Origin: Lysobacter sp.
GTDB lineage: Bacteria; Pseudomonadota; Gammaproteobacteria; Xanthomonadales; Xanthomonadaceae
Direction of reading: 5' to 3'
DNA: 64,000 bases
Assembly (NCBI GenBank): GCA_008015835.1
Contig: SSGH01000011.1
Coordinates: 110,566 to 174,565 of the forward strand
Shown here: piece by piece, positions 18,477 through 27,478 of the stretch
Layout: each line of letters begins with the position of its first letter
Numbering within the stretch: the stretch's first letter is position 1
The notes under the pieces: generated by a model
Database searches by the model: none
The model's input: only the letters and a program-made list of their open reading frames with translations
Told to the model about the DNA's origin: nothing
Program-made: the position numbers and the translations under genes

Positions 18477-19247
18477 ATGAGCCTGCACGACCCCAACCCC
18501 GTCTCTACCGCCCGCCGCAAGCGCATCGCCTTGGTGATCGCCAATCCGGCGACCTCCACCGTCACCGGGCAGCCGGTCGGATTCTGGTGGAGCGAACTGA
18601 CTCACCCGTGGCACGTGTTCGCCGAGGCCGGCTACGCGGTCGAACTGTTCAGCCCCGACGGCGGCCGCTGCGAAGGCGACGCCATGAGCGACCCCAACGA
18701 CCCCAGCGGCTACAGCAAGACCGACCTCATCAGCCAGGGTTTCCTGCACACGCCGGAACTGAAGGCCTTGGTCGAGAGCACCCGGCCGGTCGCCGAGATC
18801 GACGTCGACGCCTTCGATGCCATCGTCGTCGCCGGCGGCCAAGCGCCCATGTTCTCGTTCGAACGCGCCGCCGCGTTGCACGCGAAATTCGCCGCCTTCC
18901 ATGCCGCCGGCAAAATCGCCGCCGCACTGTGCCATGGCGTCGCGGTGCTCAAATATGCGAAGAATGCGGACGGCGAACACATCGCCAAGGGCAAAACCGT
19001 CACCGGCTTCGCCAACGTCGAAGAAGACTTCGCGGACAACGCGGTGTGGGACTACGGCATCCTGCCGCGCGACACGCATCTGATGCCGTGGCGCATCGAG
19101 GACGCGTTGAAAGCGATCGGCGCGAACTACGCGCAAGCCGGCCTCTGGCGCAGCTTCGCCGTTCGCGACGGCAATCTGATCACCGGCCAGCAGAATTTCT
19201 CCGGCGCCGAGACCGCGCGTTTGGTGGTCGAGGCGCTCGGCCGATGA
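18477..19247 (+). CDS. DJ-1/PfpI-family protein (class I GATase-like)
   Basis: 256 residues. The nucleophile elbow AALCHGVAVLKYAK places Cys152-His153, with Glu in the upstream GFWWSELTHPW region, matching DJ-1/PfpI members related to Hsp31-type glyoxalase III/chaperones. Such proteins detoxify methylglyoxal or repair stress damage in the cytoplasm, but many are uncharacterised. The start follows GGAG near 18470. It is divergent from the LysR gene and overlaps the HD-type gene by 4 nt, so it heads an apparent stress-response operon. Confidence 0.9.
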   Translation: MSLHDPNPVSTARRKRIALVIANPATSTVTGQPVGFWWSELTHPWHVFAEAGYAVELFSPDGGRCEGDAMSDPNDPSGYSKTDLISQGFLHTPELKALVESTRPVAEIDVDAFDAIVVAGGQAPMFSFERAAALHAKFAAFHAAGKIAAALCHGVAVLKYAKNADGEHIAKGKTVTGFANVEEDFADNAVWDYGILPRDTHLMPWRIEDALKAIGANYAQAGLWRSFAVRDGNLITGQQNFSGAETARLVVEALGR

Positions 19248-19816
19248 ATCGCGGAAGCGACGCCGCCGAGATCGTGCTCGACGAGCCGCAGATCGAAGCG
19301 ATCCTCGCCGTGTGGCGTGAGGTGATCGGCGTCGATTACGCGGGCTATCGCGGCCATGTCTATCGCGTCTTCAACGTCTGTTTGCGTTTGCGCGATTGCG
19401 ACGACGACGCGCGCCGCAAACTGGCGATCGCGCTGGCCTTCCACGATCTCGGCCTGTGGTCCGCGCGGACCATCGACTATCTGCCGCCGTCGGAGGCGCT
19501 CGCGGTCGCGTGGCTGGAGCGCAACGGCTTGGAGGCATGGCGCGAAGAGATCGCACTGATGATCCGCATGCATCATCGCGTGCGCCCTTGGCGCGACCCC
19601 GCCACACCGCTCGTCGAGACGATGCGTCGCGCCGATCTCGTCGATTTCAGCCGCAGCCTGTATGTACCGTTTTTCTGCGCCGGGTTGCCGCGTCGTGTCC
19701 TGCGCGAGCTGTCCGCCGCGATTCCCAACGCGGGCTTCCGCCGCTTTTTGCTGCGTACGGGTCGCGATTGGTTCGCGCATCATCCGCTGCGTCTGCCGCC
19801 GTTTCTGCGCTGGTGA
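19244..19816 (+). CDS. HD-superfamily-like protein
   Basis: 190 residues starting MNRGSDAAEIVLDEPQIEAI at an ATGA overlap with the preceding stop. The pattern YRGHVYRVFN...LAFHDLGLW...IRMHHRVRPW...RADLVDFS reproduces the spaced H...HD...H...D metal ligands of HD-domain phosphohydrolases, here with HD in AFHDLGLW at about residues 67-68. The substrate is unknown. Its codon usage and coupling to the DJ-1 gene argue that it is real. Confidence 0.82.
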   Translation: MNRGSDAAEIVLDEPQIEAILAVWREVIGVDYAGYRGHVYRVFNVCLRLRDCDDDARRKLAIALAFHDLGLWSARTIDYLPPSEALAVAWLERNGLEAWREEIALMIRMHHRVRPWRDPATPLVETMRRADLVDFSRSLYVPFFCAGLPRRVLRELSAAIPNAGFRRFLLRTGRDWFAHHPLRLPPFLRW

Positions 19817-19865
19817 TTCGCATCCTTCTTTCTCTCTTGTCTTCTCTCTCACCAGGAGTGTCCCG

Positions 19866-20504
19866 ATGATCGCATCCGCCCCCATCGCCATCCTCGGCGC
19901 CGGCAACGTCGGCGCCGCGCTCGCCCACAATCTCGTCGCGCTCGGCGAACGCGTGCGCTTCGGCGTGCCGGAGCCCGAGAAATACCGCGACCTCGCCGCT
20001 TCGCTCAGCGCGGAGATCGGCAGCGTCGCCGACGCCGTCGACGGCGCCGAGATCGGCATCCTCGCCGTGCCGTACGCCGCCGCGCTGCAAATCGCGGGCG
20101 ACATCGCCGACTGGAACGGCCGCATCCTCATCGACGCCACCAATCCCTTGGCGCCGCGGTTGGCGGGCCTGAGCATCGGCACCACCACCTCGGCGGCGGA
20201 GGAGATCGCCGCACGCGCCCGCAACGCACGCGTCGCGAAATGTTTCAACGTCACTGGCGCCGAAAACATGGCCGACCCGCGCGCGCTCGACGCCGGCGTG
20301 TTCATGCCGGTGGCCGCGGACGATGCCGACGCCCGCGCACGCACGCTGGCGCTGGCGACGCGCATGGGCTTCGACGCCGTGGATGCCGGGCCGCTGTCGG
20401 CCGCGCGCTATCTCGAACCCTTCGCGATGACGTGGATTCATCTCGCCTTCGCCGCCGGCCACGGCCGCGCCTGGGCGTTCTCGCGTACGCAGCGACGCGG
20501 CTGA
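19866..20504 (+). CDS. NAD(P)-binding oxidoreductase, F420-reductase-like
   Basis: 212 residues. The N-terminal IAILGAGNVGAALAHNL carries a Rossmann GAGNVG (11-16), and VAKCFNVTGAENMADP plus DATNPLAPR fit the NADPH-dependent F420 reductase/FNO-like group (Pfam F420_oxidored). In organisms lacking F420 these proteins are generic dehydrogenases, and no F420 biosynthesis gene is visible. AGGAG 7-8 nt before the ATG at 19866 decides the start. It is the last gene of the LysR-divergent cluster. Confidence 0.87.
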   Translation: MIASAPIAILGAGNVGAALAHNLVALGERVRFGVPEPEKYRDLAASLSAEIGSVADAVDGAEIGILAVPYAAALQIAGDIADWNGRILIDATNPLAPRLAGLSIGTTTSAAEEIAARARNARVAKCFNVTGAENMADPRALDAGVFMPVAADDADARARTLALATRMGFDAVDAGPLSAARYLEPFAMTWIHLAFAAGHGRAWAFSRTQRRG

Positions 20505-20771
20505 TCGCGTCGCGGGCATGCGCAGGGCGGCGATGCGCGTTCGCGATGTCATCCGAGATCGCATCGCCGCCCGACGCTTGATCGCGATCAACTCCGCGCG
20601 CGGTCGTGCCGCGTTGCGGCTTGACCGTTCCGGACGAACTCCGGATGCTTGGCGGGCGCCTCCAAGCGCCCCGCCATGACCGCCCGCCGAGCGCCTGCTC
20701 GGACGGCAGGCTCCCCAAGCGGACAGCCATGACGGCATTCCTTCACCGCCTTCGCGAAAGGAGCGTCGCTC

Positions 20772-22835
20772 ATGTCCTACAGCACAGAACAAATCCGCAA
20801 TGTGGCCCTCGCAGGCCACCCCGGCGCCGGCAAAACCACGTTATTCGAAGCCCTGCTGCATGCCGGCGGCGCCCTTCAGACGGCAGGCAGCATCGAACGC
20901 GGCTCCACCGTGTCCGACCACGACCCGATCGAGAAAGAACGCGGTCACTCCATCGACGATGCGATCGCCAGCACCGATCACGCGGCGGCCGGTAGAGAGC
21001 TTGTCCACGTCAATCTGATCGACACTCCCGGTTACCCCGATTTCCGCGGCCCCACGCTCTCCGCGCTGGCGGCGGTGGAAACCGTCGCGGTCGTCGTCGA
21101 CGCCGACACCGGCATCGGCTACGGCACCCGCCGCATGATGGAATACGCCCAGGCGCGCAAACTCTGCCGCGTGCTGGTGGTCAACAAGATCGACCACGAC
21201 GGTGCCGACCTCGCCGCGCTGATGCACGAGCTGCGCGAGACGTTCGGCAACGAAGTGCTGCCGCTGAATCTGCCCGCGAACGGCGGCACAGCGGTGATCG
21301 ACTGCTTCGGCAATACAGTGGGCGAGAGCGACCTCGGCCCTGTCGCCGATTGGCATCAGAAAATCATCGACCAAGTGGTCGAAATCAACGAAGGCGTGAT
21401 GGACCACTTCCTCGAAGTGGGGGAAGAAGGCCTCAGCGGCCAGGAATTGCACGACGCGTTCGAACAATGCCTGCGCGAAGGCCATCTGGTGCCGGTGTGT
21501 TTCGTCTCCGCGCGCAGCGGCACGGGCGTGAAGGAATTGCTCGATATCGCCGAAAAACTCTTCCCGCATCCGGGCGAAGCCAATTCGCCGATGTTCGTCA
21601 AGGGCGTGGGCGAGAACGCCGCTCCGGTCGATTGCAAACCGGACGCCAACGCGCACGTCATCGCTGACGTGTTCAAGATCGTCAACGACCCCTTCGTCGG
21701 CAAGCTCGGCATCTTCCGCGTCTACCAAGGCACGGTGAAGAAAGACACGCAGTTGTTCGTCGACGACGGCAAGAAACCGTTCAAGGTCGGCCATCTGTTC
21801 AAGATGAAAGGCAAGGAGCACGTCGAGATCGAACGCGCCGTGCCCGGCGACATCGCCGCCGTCGCCAAAGTGGACGAACTGCATTTCGACGCCGTGCTGC
21901 ACGACAGCCACGACGAAGACCAGATCCATCTCGCGCCGCTGGATTTCCCGAAACCGATGTTCGGCCTCGCGGTGGAAGCGGCGAGCAAGGGCCACGAGCA
22001 GAAACTCGCCATCGCCCTGCACAAATTGGCCGAAGAAGACCCGTGCTTCCACGTCGAACACGAAGTGGAAACCAACGAAACCGTCGTTCGCGGGTTGTCC
22101 GACCTGCATCTGCGAATTCATCTGCAGCGCTTGAAAGACCGCTACGGCGTCGAAGTCAAAACGCGGCCGCCGCGGATCGCGTATCGCGAAACCGTTTCGG
22201 CCAACGCCGAAGGCCATCATCGCCACAAGAAACAAACCGGCGGCGCCGGCCAGTTCGGCGAAGTCTTCCTGCGCATCGAACCCCTGCCGCGCGGCGGCGG
22301 CTTCGAATTCGTCGACGAAGTGAAAGGCGGCACCATCCCCGGACAATTCATGCCCGCCGTCGAAAAAGGCGTGCGCCAAGTGCTCGCCGCCGGCGCCATC
22401 GCCGGTTACCCGCTGCAGGATGTGCGCGTCATCGTGTACGACGGCAAGCATCACCCCGTCGACAGCAAGGAAGTCGCCTTCGTCGCCGCCGGCAAAAAAG
22501 CGTTTCTCGACGCGATCTCGAAAGCGCGCCCGCAAGTGCTCGAACCCATCGTCGATCTGGAAGTCTCCGCCCCCGAACATCACATGGGCGACATCAGCGG
22601 CGGCCTGTCGTCGAAACGCGCCCGCATCAACGGCACCGATTCCCTACGCGGCGGCGAGATTGTAGTGAAAGCGCAGGTGCCGCTGTCGGAGTTGGAAGGC
22701 TATGCGGCGGAGTTGAAATCCGTGACCGCTGGCAGAGGGCGGTATTCGTTGGATTTCAGTCATTATGAGCCGGTGCCCTCGCAGGTGCAGGCTAGGCTTG
22801 TTGAGGGTTATAAGCCCAGGCATGAGGAAGATTGA
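20772..22835 (+). CDS. EF-G-like translational GTPase (EF-G2 type)
   Basis: 687 residues with all EF-G domains. G1 is GHPGAGKT (15-22), G2 region ERGHSIDDA (56-64), G3 DTPGYPDF (84-91), G4 NKID (138-141). The canonical RGITI of translocase EF-G is replaced by RGHSI, which marks the EF-G-like paralogue group rather than the str-operon FusA. It stands alone, without rpsL, rpsG or tuf. Family members may act in ribosome recycling or a specialised state; the role here is not known. An A/G-rich leader GAAAGGAGCG precedes the ATG. Confidence 0.92.
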   Translation: MSYSTEQIRNVALAGHPGAGKTTLFEALLHAGGALQTAGSIERGSTVSDHDPIEKERGHSIDDAIASTDHAAAGRELVHVNLIDTPGYPDFRGPTLSALAAVETVAVVVDADTGIGYGTRRMMEYAQARKLCRVLVVNKIDHDGADLAALMHELRETFGNEVLPLNLPANGGTAVIDCFGNTVGESDLGPVADWHQKIIDQVVEINEGVMDHFLEVGEEGLSGQELHDAFEQCLREGHLVPVCFVSARSGTGVKELLDIAEKLFPHPGEANSPMFVKGVGENAAPVDCKPDANAHVIADVFKIVNDPFVGKLGIFRVYQGTVKKDTQLFVDDGKKPFKVGHLFKMKGKEHVEIERAVPGDIAAVAKVDELHFDAVLHDSHDEDQIHLAPLDFPKPMFGLAVEAASKGHEQKLAIALHKLAEEDPCFHVEHEVETNETVVRGLSDLHLRIHLQRLKDRYGVEVKTRPPRIAYRETVSANAEGHHRHKKQTGGAGQFGEVFLRIEPLPRGGGFEFVDEVKGGTIPGQFMPAVEKGVRQVLAAGAIAGYPLQDVRVIVYDGKHHPVDSKEVAFVAAGKKAFLDAISKARPQVLEPIVDLEVSAPEHHMGDISGGLSSKRARINGTDSLRGGEIVVKAQVPLSELEGYAAELKSVTAGRGRYSLDFSHYEPVPSQVQARLVEGYKPRHEED

Positions 22836-22964
22836 GGGCTGAAGGATATGCGGGTATGGTGGGCAAGATGGCGGCGGCAGGCGTGCAAGTAGCTTGCTGC
22901 CACTGCTTCGATATCTGCAAGGAAAAATATTTCCATCGTATTTTTGATTTTTACAAGGACGGCT

Positions 22965-24116
22965 ATGAAAGAAGATCACGGAGGCAAACACTCTTCTTCA
23001 GAAGAGATAGAAAAAATTAAAGTGGAAATGATCGCCCAAGATCATCGAGTGTTTGCATCACTGGCGAGATATTTCATCGAAAGCAAAAAATGGGAAAAAG
23101 ACGACCCGCGCCATGATGCCGTAAAAACTGCATTGATTTACTCGATATTTTCACCAGCAGTAATTGCGGTTGGTGGGGGTGGGATCGCGTTTATTTCTTT
23201 GATTGTTTTGCTTTGGCAAAATGTGATCTTGCTTAAGCAGAATGAGATTGCAGTAAATCAAAACGTTCTTATTGAGTCGCAGAACGGATACTTGAAAGAA
23301 CAAATATCCGCCAACAATGCGCAGTGGTCTGATCAGCAGAGAATGAGCGCAATATCTGTTCTGTATGACACAAAGCCTTGCAACAATTATTCGGGGAAAA
23401 GCTGCAATGCTTATGGTTACCATGCAAGGGTGCAAGCGCTAAAGAATCTGTATCTAATTCAAATGAAATCTGATGCTTGTGCAGAAATCAAGTGCAAAGC
23501 AATTTTTCAAGATGTCGGAATAAGATTCTTCAAGATGTCGGAATTTTCGTTCGAAAGAGTTGAATTCTTAGAGTCAGATCTAAGGAACACTGATTTTTTC
23601 AAAATGAAAATGAATGGATTTGAAGTTGTGAACACGTTTTTGGATAACGCTTCATTTAGTAATGTTGAAATGAAAAATTGCGTGATAAAAAATCCTTTTG
23701 CTGAAAAGCCCCCTGTACTATCTTCTTCAATCAATGTCACGTATTCTTCCGTGGATTTTTACAGTGCAAATTTGCAGGGGTGTCAGTTTGACGGCATGAT
23801 CTCTTCGCATAGGTATTGTTTTTTTGCAAGCAATTTGACTGAATCGAAATTTTCTCCTGGCTCCGATATGAAAAATTTCATATTTGAATACTCTGATCTG
23901 ACAGGAGTAGATTTTTCAAAAACTGTTGGTCTCAATCCTAAAAATATAGAAAGTTCATGTAGTCGCGGCGGGACGAAATTGCCTTTTAATATGGAATTGA
24001 AGAAGTGCGAGTATGATTTGAGCGGGAAATTGATCAAAAGAAATGAAGAAAATTCTGTTTGTAGTGTTGGTGAAGTGTTAAGAAGAAGTGATATGCCGAA
24101 GGTCCTAGATTTATAA
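22965..24116 (+). CDS. AT-rich membrane-anchored pentapeptide-repeat protein
   Basis: 383 residues from the ATG at 22965, supported by AAGGAC just upstream; an in-frame ATG at 22944 lacks a site. A charged cytoplasmic N-terminus is followed by a transmembrane helix (AVGGGGIAFISLIVLLWQNV, about 70-90), a short coiled stretch (LLKQNEIAVNQNVL) and a C-terminal half with A(D/N)Lxx-like repeats such as LRNTDFFKMK, NASFSNVEMK, SANLQGCQFD, YSDLTGVDFS. Base composition is strikingly AT-rich against its neighbours, indicating recent acquisition. The architecture recalls pentapeptide membrane proteins of accessory regions; function unknown. Confidence 0.85.
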   Translation: MKEDHGGKHSSSEEIEKIKVEMIAQDHRVFASLARYFIESKKWEKDDPRHDAVKTALIYSIFSPAVIAVGGGGIAFISLIVLLWQNVILLKQNEIAVNQNVLIESQNGYLKEQISANNAQWSDQQRMSAISVLYDTKPCNNYSGKSCNAYGYHARVQALKNLYLIQMKSDACAEIKCKAIFQDVGIRFFKMSEFSFERVEFLESDLRNTDFFKMKMNGFEVVNTFLDNASFSNVEMKNCVIKNPFAEKPPVLSSSINVTYSSVDFYSANLQGCQFDGMISSHRYCFFASNLTESKFSPGSDMKNFIFEYSDLTGVDFSKTVGLNPKNIESSCSRGGTKLPFNMELKKCEYDLSGKLIKRNEENSVCSVGEVLRRSDMPKVLDL

Positions 24117-24161
24117 TGCAAGACAAGGCTGTAAGGCGCATAAGCCTTTGTGGCAAGCTCG

Positions 24162-24244
24162 GTAGGATGGATTCCGCGCAAGCGAAACCCATCGCTTTTC
24201 CTTCTGATCGGATGATGGGTTTCACTCCGTTCAACCCATCCTAC
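24162..24244. repeat. GTAG-type inverted repeat (first of two)
   Basis: The left arm starts GTAGGATGGATTCCGC and ends AAACCCATC; the right arm, read in reverse complement, starts GTAGGATGGGTTGAAC and ends AAACCCATC. Together they form a long imperfect hairpin just after the pentapeptide gene and match the GTAG repeat type seen at 15901. Confidence 0.6.
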
Positions 24245-24263
24245 AAATTCAAGAAAGAAGCAA

Positions 24264-24421
24264 GTAGGGTAGAGTCAGCGCAGCGCAACTCCATCTTCGC
24301 CGCAGGCGCAGAGTTCTCGGACCTGTGAAATTCCGCCGAGGATGCTGCATGCTTTTCTCCGGGCGAATCCGCGGCTGCGATATCCGAATGGTGGAGTTGC
24401 GCTGCGCTTACTCCACCCTAC
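24264..24421. repeat. GTAG-type inverted repeat pair with 95-nt spacer
   Basis: Arms 24264-24295 and 24390-24421 are near-perfect inverted copies (GTAGGGTAGAGTCAGCGCAG versus GTAGGGTGGAGTAAGCGCAG). A further half copy (GCTGACTCCACCGTAC) follows at about 24423. The stretch 24117-24606 holds these repeats and no gene that I can support. Confidence 0.6.
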
Positions 24422-24606
24422 GCGCTGACTCCACCGTACGGACTGCTCGTCGATGGGTTCGACACCGTCGCACCGCCCAATCGTGAAATCGATCGGGTCC
24501 ATTGCGGTGGTGCTCCGCAGCATCGAGCTTCGCCCGGAACGGTTCAGATTCGATTTAAGCCGAACGTGTGACGCTCGCGCCACCCGGCCCGCGATAGGAT
24601 GTCTTC

Positions 24607-26253
24607 ATGAAACTCAGAATCGCCAGCGATGAGCGCAGCCCGGAACCGGCGCCGGAATTGGTGGCGTCGTCGAATCTCGCCAATGCGGGCGATCAGCGGA
24701 GGGCGTCGCCCGAGCCGTATCGCGCCGGGGACGGCATCGGCACGCCCTACGGCAACGTCGTCTTCAGAGGGCCGGGCGACGACGGGTTCCTGCATGTGCA
24801 AAGCCGCACGACCGACTACCGCGTTCCCACGCATCTGGGCAACGACCGCGATGCGATTCGCGGCTGGGTGATTCGTTCGGTGGAGCAAGGTCATATCGAT
24901 CGCGCCGATCTGTATCCCGGCGCGTCGAGCGCGCCGAGTCGCGCCGATGCGCCGCGCGAGCCGTCGCGATCGCGCAACGAGCCTTATCAGGCGGGCGACG
25001 GCATCGGCACGCCCTACGGGAATTTGGTGTACAGAGGCCTGGGCGTCGACGGCTATCTGCATGTGCAGAGCCGCACGACCGACTACCGGGTTCCCACGCA
25101 TCTGGGCAGCGACCGCGACGCGATTCGTTCGTGGGCGATCCGCTCGGTGGAAGAAGGCGCGATCGATCGCACCCGCCTGTACCCGGGCGAGTCGGCGACG
25201 CCGGCCCGGCCCGAGTCCCCGTCGCGATCTCAGGGCGAGCCGTATCGCGCGGGCGACGGGATCGGCACGCCGTACGGCAATTTGGTGTTCAAGGGCCCGG
25301 GCGACGACGGTTATCTGCACGTGCAGACCCGTACCACGGATTATCGCGTTCCGACCCATGTGGGCGACGATCGCGACGCCGTGCGCGCGTGGGCGATCCG
25401 TTCGGTGGAACAGGGCCATATCGATCGCGCGGATCTGTATCGCACGGACCAGGATGCGCGCGGGACGGTGCAGCGGTCGGAGATTCCCGCGCCGGTGGCG
25501 AGCCCGTACGCCGACGGCTTCGTCTACTCTTCGCAGTTGAACGACCGCGTGTCGGGCGATTTCCCGCGCGACGCCAACGGCAATGCGACGATGCCCGCGG
25601 ATTGGAACAACAACCTATGGTTGCGCAACGAGGTCGGCATACAAAATCGGGAAACCGACGATCAATTGTTGGCTCGGTTCAATACCGAGCTGCAGTTGGC
25701 GTCGCACTACAATCCGGTCGCGAACGCGCTGCTGGATCACTTCGTCGCCAACACCGGCCAAACGTTCAACTCGCCGCCGGGCAGCGCGTGGTCGGAGTTG
25801 ATCAGGAACGATAGCGAGGGCCGACGCATCGGCGATACGATCAGCGCGCGCATCTACGATATCGCCGAAGCGCAATACGCCCACACCGGTCGAGTCGACT
25901 TGGAGACCATCCGGGTTCCGCTCACGCCCGAGGACAGGGCGGTGTGGGGCAATAAACCGCAGAGCCCAGCGTTCGGCGCCTTCGGCAGCACCGACGGACT
26001 GCAGGTCGAAATCCAGAATGCGCGGTTCGACCCCGCGACCAAGCAGCTCACCGGCAACGCGCGCATCACGATCATCGATACCTTCGGCTTGAGCAACTCG
26101 GATTGGGATTCGCCCGGGCAAGTCGCGATGTGGCTGTTGCAGCATCAGCGCGGCTATCAGCCGTTCGTCCACACGGTGCAATACGATGTTCCCTTGAATT
26201 GGACGGTGCGCTCGCAGCGGCCGTTCGGCGCAGGCGACAGGCCCACCGAATAA
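24607..26253 (+). CDS. Three-repeat protein with DUF3289-like C-terminal domain
   Basis: 548 residues, no signal peptide. Three copies of a module of about 69 residues (36-104, 125-193, 211-279) each carry RAGDGIGTPYGN, DGYLHVQSRTTDYRVPTH and RDAIRxWAIRSVEQGHIDRA, joined by short Pro/Ser/Arg linkers. Residues 300-548 form a distinct domain with WNNNLWLRNE, VDLETIRVPL and a Gly/Phe-rich IDTFGLSNSDWDSPG...QHQRGYQPFVHTVQYD, resembling my memory of DUF3289, a family often near type VI secretion or Rhs loci. That link is tentative. The repeats are not a family I can name. Confidence 0.82.
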   Translation: MKLRIASDERSPEPAPELVASSNLANAGDQRRASPEPYRAGDGIGTPYGNVVFRGPGDDGFLHVQSRTTDYRVPTHLGNDRDAIRGWVIRSVEQGHIDRADLYPGASSAPSRADAPREPSRSRNEPYQAGDGIGTPYGNLVYRGLGVDGYLHVQSRTTDYRVPTHLGSDRDAIRSWAIRSVEEGAIDRTRLYPGESATPARPESPSRSQGEPYRAGDGIGTPYGNLVFKGPGDDGYLHVQTRTTDYRVPTHVGDDRDAVRAWAIRSVEQGHIDRADLYRTDQDARGTVQRSEIPAPVASPYADGFVYSSQLNDRVSGDFPRDANGNATMPADWNNNLWLRNEVGIQNRETDDQLLARFNTELQLASHYNPVANALLDHFVANTGQTFNSPPGSAWSELIRNDSEGRRIGDTISARIYDIAEAQYAHTGRVDLETIRVPLTPEDRAVWGNKPQSPAFGAFGSTDGLQVEIQNARFDPATKQLTGNARITIIDTFGLSNSDWDSPGQVAMWLLQHQRGYQPFVHTVQYDVPLNWTVRSQRPFGAGDRPTE

Positions 26254-26384
26254 GGCGGGATTATTTTCGAGCGATCGCCGCATACGTCCGCCCCATCCTT
26301 CCGACGAGCCGCGCGGACGGCGCTATCGCCCGCCCGGGGGCGATAGCGGTCCGAGCGGGGATCGTCCGTTCTCGATGCCATCGG

Positions 26385-26675
26385 GTGAAGGGAATTCCCG
26401 GCACGTTGGCCTGCGCGCTCGGCACGATTCATTCGACGCTGCTGCGCGAGCGCGCGGTGCATCCGGAGGACATTGACTTGTTCGGCATCCGCTTCCATTT
26501 CTCGGACGGGTCCGCTCAAGGCCCGTTCGGCGCGTATACCAGAGGGGAAGCGCACCAAACCGCGGAATTCCCGCTGCATCACATCACCGCGATCGGCGTG
26601 GGGCAAGGCATGCAGGAACTGCGCTGCGGCTTCACGCCGCTGCCCGACTACTACGAGCGGCTCGCCGCGGGCTGA
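26385..26675 (+). CDS. Small unrecognised protein or gene remnant
   Basis: Codon usage (strong G/C at third positions) shows that this frame is coding from about 26385 to a TGA at 26675. The GTG at 26385 is the best in-frame start and gives 96 residues, including DLFGIRFHFSDGSAQGP and FPLHHITAIGVGQGMQ. The frame stays open further upstream, but there it loses coding character. It lies 130 nt after the three-repeat protein and could be its partner, such as an immunity or accessory protein, or a truncated gene; the start is uncertain. Confidence 0.5.
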   Translation: MKGIPGTLACALGTIHSTLLRERAVHPEDIDLFGIRFHFSDGSAQGPFGAYTRGEAHQTAEFPLHHITAIGVGQGMQELRCGFTPLPDYYERLAAG

Positions 26676-26737
26676 CGTCGATGGATCGGCGCGATGAGCC
26701 CGTGCGTGGGCTCATTCGCCGAGCGTCGTGCGGGCCG

Positions 26738-27139
26738 TTACGTTCGCGCGCGCTTCGCTTCGCGAATCTCGCTGCGCGCGTTCCATTCCACGATGGCGAA
26801 CACCAGCGCGAAAAACAGATTGAAACCGACGCCGGGCAGAACGCCGGCGCTCGCGATGCCCGACCACAGGTCGTACAGACTGATCGTCGCCAGCGACAGC
26901 GCTCCGAACACCATGGCGATGCAAATGGCGCTGCGCGTCGGCGACGGCGGCGCGTTGCGCGACAGCAGCAACAGCAGACTGAGCGTAGCGAGCAAAATCG
27001 CGAGCCGGGGTTCGATGATCGCGCAGGTATCGGTATGCTCGACGATCCAGAGCGAAAGAACGGTGCGCGGCTGGAGCAGCCACATCAAGGCGAAGCCCAA
27101 ATTCGCTATGCCCGTCAGCGTCGCGACGATCTTGTACAT
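26738..27139 (-). CDS. Small four-helix membrane protein
   Basis: 133 residues starting MYKIVATLTGIANLGFALMW, with four hydrophobic helices separated by short loops and a basic tail (EIREAKRART). Layout resembles DoxX/DUF4345-like small membrane proteins, but no diagnostic motif is seen, so the function is unassigned. The 339 nt upstream of it (27140-27478) contain no gene that I can support. Confidence 0.75.
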   Translation of the reverse strand: MYKIVATLTGIANLGFALMWLLQPRTVLSLWIVEHTDTCAIIEPRLAILLATLSLLLLLSRNAPPSPTRSAICIAMVFGALSLATISLYDLWSGIASAGVLPGVGFNLFFALVFAIVEWNARSEIREAKRART

Positions 27140-27478
27140 CGAACCCGCCTTTTTCGGTTTGAACGAGCGATCATGCTAGCAGGCGGTCGGAATTCGATTC
27201 CAAGCGGGGGGCCGCGGCGCTCGGATCGTGCGCGGCGGACAGTTGCGCGCGCTCGTCGCCGGAATATTGCGCGAGTTGGGATTGGAATTCGAACGATTCG
27301 CCTGACGTCTGACCGCAATCCGTCGAACGGGATCGGCGTCGCCCTGCGGCCAAACGCGCTCCGCGCACCGCGGTCGCGGGTGTCGGTCGACGAGGCTCGC
27401 TCGGTGCAGGCCGCTTCCGCGAGGCCGGCGCTTCGGAGAGACTATCGTCGCGCGTCCCTTCACGACTGCGGAGTCCGC

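Noticed and set aside
20841..22583. 580-codon open frame antisense to the EF-G-like gene
   Set aside because: It mirrors all GTPase motifs on the other strand; shadow frame.
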